From Micromonospora ureilytica (GTDB lineage Bacteria > Actinomycetota > Actinomycetes > Mycobacteriales > Micromonosporaceae), in NCBI RefSeq assembly GCF_015751765.1, contig NZ_JADOTX010000001.1:6634001-6698000 (forward strand): a stretch of DNA of 64,000 nucleotides, written 5' to 3'. Each line of letters begins with the position of its first letter. The first letter of the stretch is position 1. The notes under the pieces are model-generated. The model was not told the origin of the DNA. It saw nothing but the letters and a program-made list of their open reading frames with translations, and searched no databases. The translations under genes and the position numbers were made by a program. Below, piece by piece: positions 35,556-43,790 of the stretch.

Positions 35556-36329
35556 ATGGCCGTTCTGCATGCCGCTGGCACACCCCTGAAGACCAGCGGA
35601 TACACCCTGCTGATCGCCGACGACCCCATCCAGGTCGCGGCCGCGCAACGCCTGCGCCACGAGGTGTTCGCCACCGAGCTCGGCGCCACCCTCCTACCCG
35701 GCGAGGCCGGGTTGGACGTGGACCCCTTCGACGAGTACTGCGACCATCTGATCGTCCGCGAGGACAGCACCGGCGAGGTGGTCGGCACGTACCGGCTGCT
35801 GCCGCCGGGGCGCACCACCCGGCGGTACGCCGAGGACGAGTTCGACCTGAGCCCGCTCGACCCCCTGCGCGGCGACCTGGTCGAGGCGGGTCGGTCCTGC
35901 GTGCACCCGGACCATCGCTCCGGCGCGGTGATCAACCTGATGTGGGCGGGCATCATCCGGTACCTGCACCTGCGCGGCTCCCGCTGGCTCGGCGGCTGCG
36001 CGTCGGTGCCGGTGGCCGACGGCGGGCGGACGGTCGCCGAGGTGTGGACCCAGGCCCGGGCCCGGCACCTGTCGCCGCCGCCGCTGCGGCTCCGCCCGTT
36101 GCGGCCCTGGTTCATCGAGGCGGCTTCCGCCGGCCCGGTCACCGCTGCCCCGGCCGGACGGGTCGCGATGCCGCCACTGCTGCGTGGCTACCTCCGGCTC
36201 GGCGCGTGGATCTGCGGCGAGCCGTCGTACGACAGCGATTTCGGGTGCGCGGACTTCTACGTCCTCTTCTCCCTGGACCGGATGAACCCGCGCTACCTGC
36301 GGCACTTCCTGGGCGGGGAGCAGCGGTGA
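35556..36329 (+). CDS. ornithine N-acyltransferase-like GNAT (OlsB-like)
   Basis: 257 residues. A GNAT-type fold of the OlsB/hemolysin-like group: YTLLIADDPIQVAAAQRLRHEVFATELGA at the N-terminus, then FDEYCDHLIVRED, VVGTYRLLPP and VEAGRSCVHPDHRSGAVINLMWAGI. OlsB makes lyso-ornithine lipid from ornithine and 3-hydroxyacyl-ACP. The next gene, overlapping by four bases, is an acyltransferase of the OlsA type, which supports the ornithine lipid pathway. ATG 35556 chosen; a GTG at 35514 is in frame. Confidence 0.82.
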   Translation: MAVLHAAGTPLKTSGYTLLIADDPIQVAAAQRLRHEVFATELGATLLPGEAGLDVDPFDEYCDHLIVREDSTGEVVGTYRLLPPGRTTRRYAEDEFDLSPLDPLRGDLVEAGRSCVHPDHRSGAVINLMWAGIIRYLHLRGSRWLGGCASVPVADGGRTVAEVWTQARARHLSPPPLRLRPLRPWFIEAASAGPVTAAPAGRVAMPPLLRGYLRLGAWICGEPSYDSDFGCADFYVLFSLDRMNPRYLRHFLGGEQR

Positions 36330-37276
36330 CCGCCGTGCCGCGCGACCTGTGGCGGCCCTCCTCGGGCTGTGGCGACGACTGCCTGCCGGCGGCCGGCGAG
36401 GTGCCCACGGTGCCGATGGCCCGTCGGGTGCTCCGGCTGGTCGCCGCGTTCGGCATGCTGCTGACCGGGATCGCGGTGGTGGTCCTACTGCCCGTGCTTC
36501 CCAGCCGGGAACGGCAGGCGCTGGTCAGGGGCTGGGCACGAGGCACCGCGCGTGCCTTCGGCGTCCGCCTCGTGGTCCGGGGTCGGCTGCCTCGGCGGCG
36601 CGCGCTGCTGGTCGCCAACCACGTCTCCTGGCTGGACATCCTGGCGGTGCTGGCGGTCGCGCCGACCCGGATGGTCGCGAAGCGGGAGATCCGTTCCTGG
36701 CCGGTGGTCGGTCTGCTGGCCGCGGCGGCGGGCACGGTCTTCGTGGACCGCTCCCGGCCGCTGGCGCTGCCGTCCACGGTGGGCCGGGTCGCCGACGCGC
36801 TGCGCGCCGGGCGGTCGGTGGCGGTCTTTCCGGAGGGTACGACGTGGTGCGCCGGGAACGACGCCACCGACTGCCGCCCCGGCGGCGGTTTTCGGCCCGC
36901 GACGTTCCAGGCGGCCATCGACACGGGCAGCCCGGTGGTGCCGCTGCGGCTCACCTATCGCTGCGAGGCCATCGGGTCGACCACCACTGCGGCCGCCTTC
37001 CTCGGCGCGGACACCCTGCTGCGCTCGGTGGCCCGGGTGGTCGCGGCGCGGGAGCTGGTGGTCTCGGTGACGATCGCCGGCGCGCTGCATCCGGCCCGTG
37101 ACGCCGATCGGCGGTTGCTGGCCCGGGCCGCCGAGTCGGCCGTACACCTGGTGCCGGCGGCGGGTGCCGTGGCGCGGGCCCGGCTGCGGCCGGTGCCGAC
37201 GGTGACCCCCGCCGTTGCCGTGCCGCCTCCCGTGCCGACGCCGGTTGCCGGTCGGGAGCTGGACCTGGCGGCCTGA
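36326..37276 (+). CDS. lyso-ornithine lipid / 1-acylglycerol-3-phosphate acyltransferase (OlsA-like)
   Basis: 316 residues. One membrane segment at about 36-58, then the PlsC domain with ANHVSWLDILA (His99, Asp104), GTVFVDRSRP, and VAVFPEGTTW. It adds the second, ester-linked acyl chain to lyso-ornithine lipid or makes phosphatidate. The C-terminal 40 residues are Pro/Val-rich and unlike the family. GTG 36326 overlaps the upstream stop (GTGA), so it is translationally coupled to the OlsB-like gene. Confidence 0.85.
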   Translation: MTAVPRDLWRPSSGCGDDCLPAAGEVPTVPMARRVLRLVAAFGMLLTGIAVVVLLPVLPSRERQALVRGWARGTARAFGVRLVVRGRLPRRRALLVANHVSWLDILAVLAVAPTRMVAKREIRSWPVVGLLAAAAGTVFVDRSRPLALPSTVGRVADALRAGRSVAVFPEGTTWCAGNDATDCRPGGGFRPATFQAAIDTGSPVVPLRLTYRCEAIGSTTTAAAFLGADTLLRSVARVVAARELVVSVTIAGALHPARDADRRLLARAAESAVHLVPAAGAVARARLRPVPTVTPAVAVPPPVPTPVAGRELDLAA

Positions 37277-37299
37277 GGGGAACCACCTCACGACCTGTC

Positions 37300-37329
37300 T
37301 TGTGGTGTCGCGATGTATCGCGTTACATT
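37300..37329 (+). promoter_or_regulatory. promoter with PadR-type operator
   Basis: TTGTGG (37300-37305) and TACATT (37324-37329) are 18 bases apart. Across the -10 lies ATGT-N8-ACAT (37313-37328), the consensus described for PadR-family operators. CGCGAT-GT-ATCGCG (37309-37322) overlaps it. The PadR gene is the second gene of this transcript, so autorepression is likely. Confidence 0.65.
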
Positions 37330-37377
37330 CTCCTCCTGATCGGCGTGCGTCCCGCGCGTCGTCGAGAGGGGGACGCC

Positions 37378-38202
37378 ATGGCCGGATGGACGGTCGAGAG
37401 CCCGCAACGGCTCACAGTGGACGCTCCGGTCGTCCGGCTGGACGTGCGACTGATCAGTGGGCGACTCAACGTGGTCGCCACCGACGGGCCGACCCGGATC
37501 GACGTGACCCAGGTCGGCCGTCGGCCGGTCCTGATCGACCACAGCGACGGCCGGCTCAGCATCCGCCAGGAGCGCGGTCGGGGCTGGTCGGACATCCTGC
37601 GCTGGTTCCGGATGATCCACCGCTATCCCCGGGTGGACGTCTCCATCGCGGTGCCCGCCGACGTCCACGCCGACCTGGGCCTGGTGGCGGGCTCGCTGGT
37701 CGCCTCCGGCCTGCGCCGGCAGACCACCGCCAACGTCGTCTCCGGTCAGATCACCCTGATGGGGCTGCGCGGCAGCACCTCCGCGAAGCTCACCTCGGGG
37801 CCGGTGGAGGCGCTCGGCGTCCGCGGCGACCTCACAGTGGAGACGGTCTCCGGGGAGGTGATCCTCGCCGACAGCGCCGCCGACCGGGTGCGGGCACAGA
37901 CCGTCTCGGGCGCCATTACCTGTGATTTGGACAATCCGCGGCGCAGCGAGATCCGGCTGACCACCATCTCGGGCAGCATCACCGTCCGGGTCCGCGCGGA
38001 CAGCGACCTCGCCGTCCAGCTGAACACCGCGTCCGGCCGCATCACCAGCGGATTTCCGCAGCTACGCACGTCGACGTTCCCGCTGCCCAGCAGCGAGGGG
38101 GTGCTCGGCGCCGGCGAAGGTAAACTCTGGGCTTCCGCGACCTCGGGGAGCATCGCCCTGCTCGCCCGAGCGGTCGACGACGACGGGGAGGAGCTGCCGT
38201 GA
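37378..38202 (+). CDS. DUF4097-family beta-strand repeat protein
   Basis: 274 residues, almost wholly beta-strand, with recurring SG-containing turns (NVVSGQITLMG, TVSGEVILAD, TVSGAITCDL, TISGSITVRV, TASGRITSGF) that indicate a right-handed beta-helix-like stack. No signal peptide or membrane helix is visible. The family is commonly paired with PadR-type or anti-sigma regulators in actinobacteria. ATG 37378 follows GAGAGGGGGACGCC. The stop overlaps the PadR start. Function unknown. Confidence 0.85.
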   Translation: MAGWTVESPQRLTVDAPVVRLDVRLISGRLNVVATDGPTRIDVTQVGRRPVLIDHSDGRLSIRQERGRGWSDILRWFRMIHRYPRVDVSIAVPADVHADLGLVAGSLVASGLRRQTTANVVSGQITLMGLRGSTSAKLTSGPVEALGVRGDLTVETVSGEVILADSAADRVRAQTVSGAITCDLDNPRRSEIRLTTISGSITVRVRADSDLAVQLNTASGRITSGFPQLRTSTFPLPSSEGVLGAGEGKLWASATSGSIALLARAVDDDGEELP

Positions 38203-38810
38203 CTGCCGTGTTCAGCCACGGGCGGCTCCGGCTCTACCTGCTCAAGCTCCTCGACGACGGTCCGAAGCACGGCTACGAGTTGATCCGCCTGCTGGAGGAC
38301 CGGTTCCTCGGGCTGTACGCGCCCAGCGCCGGCACCATCTACCCCCGTCTGCAACGGCTGGAGGTCGAGGGTCTGGTCAGCCACACCGCAGCCGGCGGCC
38401 GCAAGACGTACGACATCACCGACGCCGGCCGCGCGGAGCTGCGCCAGCGGGCCGGCGAGTTGACCGCGCTGGAGACGGACATCGCGGCCTCCGTGGCGGA
38501 TCTCTCCAGCCTGGCGGGCGAGATCCGCAGCGAGGTACGCGGATCGGTACGCGACCTCAAGCGGGAGCTGAGCGAGGCCACCCGGCAGACCCGACGGGCC
38601 CGGTGGGAGGCGCCCACCCCGCCGCCCCGGCCGGCATCGACCCCCGGCCCGCAGGCCGAGCTGCTCGACGAGCTGGACCAGCGGCTGGCCGCGTTCACCG
38701 TCGAGGTGGGCCGACTGATGCGCGCCCGACAGTTCAGCGACACCCAGCTGCGCACCGCGATCAGGCTGCTCGACGGCGCCCTCGACGGGCTACGTCGCCT
38801 GCTGCGCTGA
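38199..38810 (+). CDS. PadR family transcriptional regulator
   Basis: 203 residues. Winged helix at about 7-85 with LRLYLLKLLDDGPKHGYELIRLLEDRF and YPRLQRLEVEGLVSHT. The C-terminal half is helical (coiled-coil-like SEVRGSVRDLKRELSEATRQ) with a Pro-rich break, longer than minimal PadR proteins. The GTG start overlaps the DUF4097 stop. An ATGT-N8-ACAT operator sits on the operon promoter. Confidence 0.92.
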   Translation: MTAVFSHGRLRLYLLKLLDDGPKHGYELIRLLEDRFLGLYAPSAGTIYPRLQRLEVEGLVSHTAAGGRKTYDITDAGRAELRQRAGELTALETDIAASVADLSSLAGEIRSEVRGSVRDLKRELSEATRQTRRARWEAPTPPPRPASTPGPQAELLDELDQRLAAFTVEVGRLMRARQFSDTQLRTAIRLLDGALDGLRRLLR

Positions 38811-38821
38811 CCGGCGGCGAC

Positions 38822-38861
38822 TCACAGCCTTTTTGCAGGAAGCGTCCAGCGCTGGTGCAGC
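38822..38861. repeat. four 11-bp-phased repeats upstream of response regulator (PhoP-type sites)
   Basis: TCACAGC (38822-38828), TTGCAGG (38833-38839), GTCCAGC (38844-38850) and GTGCAGC (38855-38861), each separated by 4 bases. The first copy is the exact half-site known for mycobacterial PhoP (TCACAGC-N4-TCACAGC). The array ends 21 bases before the response regulator ATG; a matching array precedes the protease gene. Confidence 0.8.
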
Positions 38862-38882
38862 GATGTCACCGATGATGGGCGC

Positions 38883-39584
38883 ATGCCCGCTACCCAGACC
38901 GAGGCGCGACTGCTCGTCGTCGAGGACGACCCCAACATCCTCGAACTGCTCTCCGCGAGCCTGCGGTTCGCGGGCTTCGACGTCGCCACCGCGACAAGTG
39001 GGAGCGCGGCGCTGCACGCCGCCAAGGACCACCGGCCCGACCTGGTGGTGCTCGACGTGATGCTCCCCGACCTGGACGGCTTCGAGGTCATCCGGATGCT
39101 CCGCGAGGGCGGCACACGTACCCCGGTGGTGTTCCTGACCGCCCGGGACGCCACCGACGACAAGATCCGTGGGTTGACCCTGGGCGGCGACGACTACGTC
39201 ACGAAGCCGTTCAGCCTGGAGGAGTTGACCGCCCGGATCCGCGCCGTGCTGCGCCGCACCACGACCGGCGAGCAGGCCCCGTCCCGGCTCACCTTCGCCG
39301 ACCTGGAGTTGGACGAGGAGACCCACGAGGTGCACCGGGCCGGCCAGCGCGTGCAGCTCTCGCCGACCGAGTTCAAGCTGCTGCGGTACCTGATGCTCAA
39401 CGCCAACCGGGTGCTGTCCAAGGCGCAGATCCTCGACCACGTCTGGAACTACGACTTCCGGGGCGACGACAACATCGTCGAGTCCTACATCTCGTACCTG
39501 CGGCGCAAGGTCGACACGACCCAACCCCGGCTGATCCACACTCTTCGCGGCGTCGGGTACGTCCTGCGCAAGCCGGCGGCGTGA
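38883..39584 (+). CDS. OmpR-family response regulator, PhoP-like
   Basis: 233 residues. Receiver domain 8-122 with the acidic pocket EDD, phosphoacceptor Asp58 (VVLDVMLPDLDG), and KPFSLEEL. Winged-helix domain about 135-230 (LSPTEFKLLRYLMLNANRVLSKAQIL, then VESYISYLRRKVD and LRGVGYVLR). Many stretches, for example LTLGGDDYVTKPFSLEE, match mycobacterial PhoP. A GATGAT hexamer 6 bases before the ATG and no ribosome-binding site suggest a leaderless message. It overlaps the kinase gene by four bases and probably regulates itself through the upstream repeats. Confidence 0.93.
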   Translation: MPATQTEARLLVVEDDPNILELLSASLRFAGFDVATATSGSAALHAAKDHRPDLVVLDVMLPDLDGFEVIRMLREGGTRTPVVFLTARDATDDKIRGLTLGGDDYVTKPFSLEELTARIRAVLRRTTTGEQAPSRLTFADLELDEETHEVHRAGQRVQLSPTEFKLLRYLMLNANRVLSKAQILDHVWNYDFRGDDNIVESYISYLRRKVDTTQPRLIHTLRGVGYVLRKPAA

Positions 39585-41137
39585 ACGCGGTCCAGCAGGC
39601 GAAGGGACGGGTGCGCAGCGTTCCGCTGCGGGTGAAGCTGGTCACCTCGGTGCTCGCGCTGGTCGCCGTCGCGCTTCTGGTGATCAGCTCGCTGACCGCG
39701 TACTTCCTCCGCAACTACCTGGAGGGCCAGGTCGACGGGCAGGTCCGGTCGACCGCCCAGGGACTCGGCCAGTTTCTCCCGAAGCTGCGCACCGGTGAGG
39801 TTGGCGCGATGCTGCCCAGTGACTACGTCGTCATCGTGGCCGACGAGCAGCAGGTGTACCGACCCCAGTACGACGGCCGCAGCTTCGACCCCGACCAACT
39901 GCCCGCCTTCCCCACCACTCGCGCGGGTTTCGAGGCCGCGGAGGGCGAGCCGCGGACCGTCCGGTCCCACGACGGCTACACCCGCTGGCGGGTCTACTAC
40001 GCCCCTCAGCGGGACGGCTCGGTGCTGGCCGTGGGTCAGCCGCTGACCGACGTGGACCGGGCGGTGAAGCAGCTTGTCTGGATAGACCTCCTGGTCGGTG
40101 GCGCAGTGCTGATCATGTTGGCCTCGGTCGGCGCGGCGATCGTCCGGACCAGCCTCAAGCCCCTCGTCGAGATCGAACAGACCGCCGCCGCGATCGCCGG
40201 CGGTGACCTGACCCGCCGGGTGCCCGACCCGGAGGAGGGCCAGGCCGAGCCGACCTCGGAGCTGGGCCGGCTCTCCCGGGCGCTGAACGCGATGCTCACC
40301 CAGATCGAGGCGGCGTTCACCGCCCGAGCCGCGTCGGAGACGTCGGCCCGGTGGGCGGAGAGCGCCGCACGGGATGCCGCAGCCGCCGCTCAGGCGTCCG
40401 AGGCGCGGGCCATCCGCTCCGAGGAGCGGATGCGGCAGTTCGTCGCCGACGCCTCCCACGAGCTGCGGACTCCGCTCACCACCATTCGTGGCTTCGCCGA
40501 GCTGTACCGGCAGGGTGCGGCAAGTGCGCCGGAACAGACCGCCGGCCTGTTGCGCCGGATCGAGGACGAGGCCGCCCGGATGGGGCTGCTGGTGGAGGAC
40601 CTGCTGCTGCTCGCCCGGTTGGACATGGAACGGCCGCTCTCGCTGACCCCGGTGGAGCTGCCGGTGCTCGCCTCCGACGCGGTGCAGGCCGCGCGGGCGA
40701 TGGCACCGGAGCGGCGGATCGAGCTGGAGATCGCGCCCGAGTCGGGCCCACTCGTCGTCTCCGCCGACGACGCGCGGCTGCGGCAGGTGATCGGCAACCT
40801 GGTCACCAACGCGCTCACCCACACCCCGCCCGAGGCCGAGATCCGGGTACGGCTGCGCGCCGAACCGGGTGGTTTCGCCGTCGTGGAGGTGGCCGACACC
40901 GGCCCCGGCCTCTCGGCCGAGCAGGCGGAACGGGTCTTCGAACGGTTCTACCGGGCCGACGCGGCCCGGACCCGGCGGGCCGACGGCAACACCGGCACCG
41001 GCCTCGGCCTGGCCATCGTGGCGGCGCTGGTCGCCGCCCACCACGGCTCGGTCGAGGTGGCCCAGACACCCGGCGGTGGCGCCACCTTCCGGGTTCGGCT
41101 GCCGCTGCTGCCGCAGGTCGACGGAGCGGGCGAGTGA
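39581..41137 (+). CDS. membrane sensor histidine kinase (PhoR-like)
   Basis: 518 residues. TM1 about 21-43, an extracytoplasmic sensor loop about 45-165, TM2 about 167-189, HAMP about 190-245, an Ala-rich helical linker, HisKA with phospho-His293 (ASHELRTPLT), and HATPase_c with VIGNLVTNALTHT, DTGPGLSAEQ and GTGLGLAIVAAL. Partner of the upstream response regulator, whose stop it overlaps (GTGA). The signal is unknown; the protease gene that follows suggests cell-envelope stress. Confidence 0.93.
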   Translation: MNAVQQAKGRVRSVPLRVKLVTSVLALVAVALLVISSLTAYFLRNYLEGQVDGQVRSTAQGLGQFLPKLRTGEVGAMLPSDYVVIVADEQQVYRPQYDGRSFDPDQLPAFPTTRAGFEAAEGEPRTVRSHDGYTRWRVYYAPQRDGSVLAVGQPLTDVDRAVKQLVWIDLLVGGAVLIMLASVGAAIVRTSLKPLVEIEQTAAAIAGGDLTRRVPDPEEGQAEPTSELGRLSRALNAMLTQIEAAFTARAASETSARWAESAARDAAAAAQASEARAIRSEERMRQFVADASHELRTPLTTIRGFAELYRQGAASAPEQTAGLLRRIEDEAARMGLLVEDLLLLARLDMERPLSLTPVELPVLASDAVQAARAMAPERRIELEIAPESGPLVVSADDARLRQVIGNLVTNALTHTPPEAEIRVRLRAEPGGFAVVEVADTGPGLSAEQAERVFERFYRADAARTRRADGNTGTGLGLAIVAALVAAHHGSVEVAQTPGGGATFRVRLPLLPQVDGAGE

Positions 41138-41138
41138 C

Positions 41139-41178
41139 TTTCAGCCAACTTCCAGGACGGTTCCAGGTTGATTGCAGT
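41139..41178. repeat. four 11-bp-phased repeats upstream of HtrA gene (PhoP-type sites)
   Basis: TTTCAGC (41139-41145), TTCCAGG (41150-41156), TTCCAGG (41161-41167) and TTGCAGT (41172-41178), each with a 4-base gap. Copy number, phasing and the 21-base distance to the ATG equal those of the array before the response regulator. The array starts two bases after the kinase stop. Confidence 0.78.
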
Positions 41179-41199
41179 GCCGGGGGAGAAGGTAGTGGC

Positions 41200-42834
41200 A
41201 TGACCGAGTTCGAGTCCGACCCGCAGCGCCGGCCGGCCCCCACCGACGCCGAGCCGTCGCACCCCACCGCCGAGCTGCCGCGCGACGAGCGCGTGCAGTC
41301 CGACTCCCCGACCACTCCCGTACAGGTCGTCTCGACCACCGACCCGACTGTCGCCTCGACCGCCGGTGACCCGGACGCCACAGCCGTTACCCCGGCGGGG
41401 TACGCCGGCTCCTCCGCGCCCGCCGGCCCGCCGACCGCCGCTCAGCCGACCGGGTACGAGCCGTCGACCGGCTACGAGCGCCCGGCCGCCACTCCTTCCG
41501 CCCCGCCGTACCCGGTCTCCGGCCACCCGGCGCCCGGCCAGCCCGGCTACCCACAGCCGGCCGCCGGCCAGTACCCGGGCGCCCCCTGGTACGCGGGGCA
41601 GCAGTCCGGCTGGGCCGGCGGGGGCCAGCCGGGCATGGCGTACGCCCAGCACCAGCAGCATCCCGGGCAGCACGCCCAGCACCCTGGACAGCACGCCCAG
41701 CACCCCGGGCAGCACCCGGGCCAGCCGGTCCCGCCGTGGGGCCCGCAGGTCGCGCCGCCCGGCAGTGGTCCCCGGCCGGGCCGGATCGCCAAGTTCGCCG
41801 GCGCCGGTGTCGCCGTGTTCGCCCTGATGCTCGGTTCCGGCGTGGCCGGTGGGGCGCTCGCGCTCGCCCTCGATGGCGACGGTGGCGGTATCACCCGCAC
41901 CTACTCCGCGGCTCCGGTGATCAATGGTGCCGACCTGCCGAAGATCGCCGCAGCCGTGCAGGACAGCGTCGTCTCGATCACCACCGACAGTGGTGAGGGT
42001 TCCGGGGTGGTGCTCAGCGCCGACGGGTACGTGCTGACCAACAACCACGTGGTGGCGTCCGCCGCTGGCGACGCCGTGCGGGTGGTCTTCGCCGACGGTA
42101 AGACCGCCGACGCGAAGATCATCGGCACCGACCCGAAGACCGACCTGGCCGTGGTGAAGGCCAACGGGGTCAGCGACCTCAAGCCGGCCAAGTTCGGCGA
42201 CAGCGACGCCATGCAGGTCGGCGACCAGGTGCTTGCCCTGGGCAGCCCGCTCGGCCTGCAGGGTTCGGTGACCTCGGGCATTCTCAGCGCCCGGGACCGC
42301 ACCATCCGGGCCGGCGAGGGTCAGCCGCAGGACCCGACCCAGCAGCAGAGCCAGTCGGTGAGCTCGATCTCCGGCCTGCTCCAGACGGACGCGCCGATCA
42401 ACCCCGGTAACTCCGGTGGCGCGCTGGTCAACACCCGGGGCGAGGTGATCGGCGTCAACACCGCCATCGCGACCTCCGGGCAGAGCACCGGCAACATCGG
42501 AGTCGGGTTCGCCATCCCCAGCAACAAGGCCAAGGACGTCGCGGGCAAGCTCCAGCGCGGCGAGAAGGTCAGCCACCCGTCGCTCGGTGTCGGCGTCAAC
42601 CAGGCCGAGGGCGGCGGCGCGCTCGTCGCGTCGATCACCGCGGGCAGCCCGGCGGAGAAGGCCGGCCTGCAGCGCGGCGACGTCGTCACCCGGTTCGGTG
42701 ACAAGCCGGTCAACGACTCGGACGACCTGGTCGGCGCGGTGCAGGCCGGCAAGGTCGGCGACCGGGTCGAGGTGCAGTTCAAGCGCAACGGTGTCGAGAA
42801 GTCGGCGACCGTGACGCTCGCCGAGACGTCCTAA
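41200..42834 (+). CDS. HtrA/DegP-type S1C serine protease with PDZ domain
   Basis: 544 residues. A long Pro/Gln/Gly-rich cytoplasmic N-terminus (1-195) with QHPGQ/AQHPGQ repeats at about 152-175, one membrane anchor at about 198-222, then an extracytoplasmic trypsin-like domain with His283 (LTNNHVV), Asp315 (PKTDLAVV) and Ser405 (NPGNSGGALV), and a PDZ domain at about 445-540. It degrades or refolds damaged envelope proteins. ATG 41200. It lies directly behind the two-component genes, like mycobacterial mprAB-pepD, and shares their promoter repeats. Two terminators follow. Confidence 0.95.
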   Translation: MTEFESDPQRRPAPTDAEPSHPTAELPRDERVQSDSPTTPVQVVSTTDPTVASTAGDPDATAVTPAGYAGSSAPAGPPTAAQPTGYEPSTGYERPAATPSAPPYPVSGHPAPGQPGYPQPAAGQYPGAPWYAGQQSGWAGGGQPGMAYAQHQQHPGQHAQHPGQHAQHPGQHPGQPVPPWGPQVAPPGSGPRPGRIAKFAGAGVAVFALMLGSGVAGGALALALDGDGGGITRTYSAAPVINGADLPKIAAAVQDSVVSITTDSGEGSGVVLSADGYVLTNNHVVASAAGDAVRVVFADGKTADAKIIGTDPKTDLAVVKANGVSDLKPAKFGDSDAMQVGDQVLALGSPLGLQGSVTSGILSARDRTIRAGEGQPQDPTQQQSQSVSSISGLLQTDAPINPGNSGGALVNTRGEVIGVNTAIATSGQSTGNIGVGFAIPSNKAKDVAGKLQRGEKVSHPSLGVGVNQAEGGGALVASITAGSPAEKAGLQRGDVVTRFGDKPVNDSDDLVGAVQAGKVGDRVEVQFKRNGVEKSATVTLAETS

Positions 42835-42864
42835 CCACGTATGTGAACCTGCTTCCTCCCTCCG

Positions 42865-42915
42865 GCGGCGGGTGGCGGGGCCGAGGGGGTCGGCTCCGTC
42901 ACCCGCCGCTTTTTT
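42865..42915 (+). terminator. intrinsic terminator with T6 tail after htrA gene
   Basis: GCGGCGGGTG (42865-42874) pairs with CACCCGCCGC (42900-42909), with an inner GCCGA/TCGGC stem, followed at once by six Ts. A textbook Rho-independent terminator, 30 bases past the protease stop. Confidence 0.88.
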
Positions 42916-42921
42916 CCGCCC

Positions 42922-42956
42922 GACGGCGGTTCACCCGGATCGGGTGAACCGCCGTC
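42922..42956. terminator. second hairpin after htrA gene
   Basis: A perfect 16-bp stem (42922-42937 with 42941-42956) around the loop GAT, seven bases past the T tract of the first terminator. It may be a back-up terminator or insulate the next gene. Confidence 0.6.
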
Positions 42957-43018
42957 ACCCGTCTCCCCGGCAGGTTCGGAGGGCGAGTGTCGGCGACCGG
43001 AACCGGGGGTGGGGTGCC

Positions 43019-43690
43019 GTGACCGAGGTGGTGGGTGTCCGCGACGACCAGCGGATCCAACGCGACGTCCTGGCCGAACTGGCCTGGGACGCCCGGCTGC
43101 AACCGAACGAGATCGGCGTGACAGTCGACCAGGGCGTGGTCACCCTGACCGGGTTCGTGGATGGTGCCGCTCGCGGTTGGGCCGCGACGCGATGCGCACA
43201 GCGGGTTCGCGGCGTACGGGCGGTGGCCGACGAGATGGAGGTGCGGCTGCCCGGTACTCCGGGGCGTACCGACGCCGAGGTCGCCATCGCCGCCACCCGG
43301 GCGTTGGAGTGGGACAGCTTCGTGCCGGCCGAACGGTTGGACGTGACAGTGGCCAACGGCTGGCTGATGCTGCGTGGTGAGGTCGAGTTCGGGTGGCAGC
43401 GGCGTGCCGCGGAGGGCGAGGTGCGTCGACTCGACGGCGTCCGGGGGATCACCAACCTGATCGAGGTACGCCCCGCGGTGCCACCGGAGGCCGAGCGGCT
43501 GCGTCGGGACGTCCAGCGGGCGCTGCTGCGCACGCTCGGCGGCGAGCGGGTGACCGTCGAGGTGGACGGCGACACGCTGGTCCTCGCCGGGGTGGTCCGT
43601 TCCTGGTGGGAACGCGACCAGGTCGAGCGGGTGGCGTGGTCCGCGCCCGGGGTGCGGGTGGTCCACGACCAACTGCTGGTGGGCGGGTGA
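43019..43690 (+). CDS. triple BON-domain protein
   Basis: 223 residues. Three BON modules of about 65 residues each: IQRDVLAELAWDARLQPNEIGVTVDQGVVTLTG at the start, VAIAATRALEWDSFVPAERLDVTVANGWLMLRG in the middle, and LRRDVQRALLRTLGGERVTVEVDGDTLVLAG at the end, each with the conserved central Gly. No signal peptide is seen. BON domains bind lipids or membranes in osmotic-shock proteins such as OsmY; the role here is unknown. GTG 43019 follows GGGGGTGGGG. Confidence 0.85.
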   Translation: MTEVVGVRDDQRIQRDVLAELAWDARLQPNEIGVTVDQGVVTLTGFVDGAARGWAATRCAQRVRGVRAVADEMEVRLPGTPGRTDAEVAIAATRALEWDSFVPAERLDVTVANGWLMLRGEVEFGWQRRAAEGEVRRLDGVRGITNLIEVRPAVPPEAERLRRDVQRALLRTLGGERVTVEVDGDTLVLAGVVRSWWERDQVERVAWSAPGVRVVHDQLLVGG

Positions 43691-43790
43691 TCGTCCGCCA
43701 TGTCCGGTTTACCCGGGACGTCACCGGGAAACCGCCGCCGACCGGCTCGACCGCCGGTGCCGGCGCACCGGAGATCAACGGGGAGGACTC

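Noticed and set aside
41650..41725. Short repeats inside the HtrA gene considered as intergenic repeats
   Set aside because: They are in-frame QHPG/AQHPG coding repeats of the disordered N-terminus.
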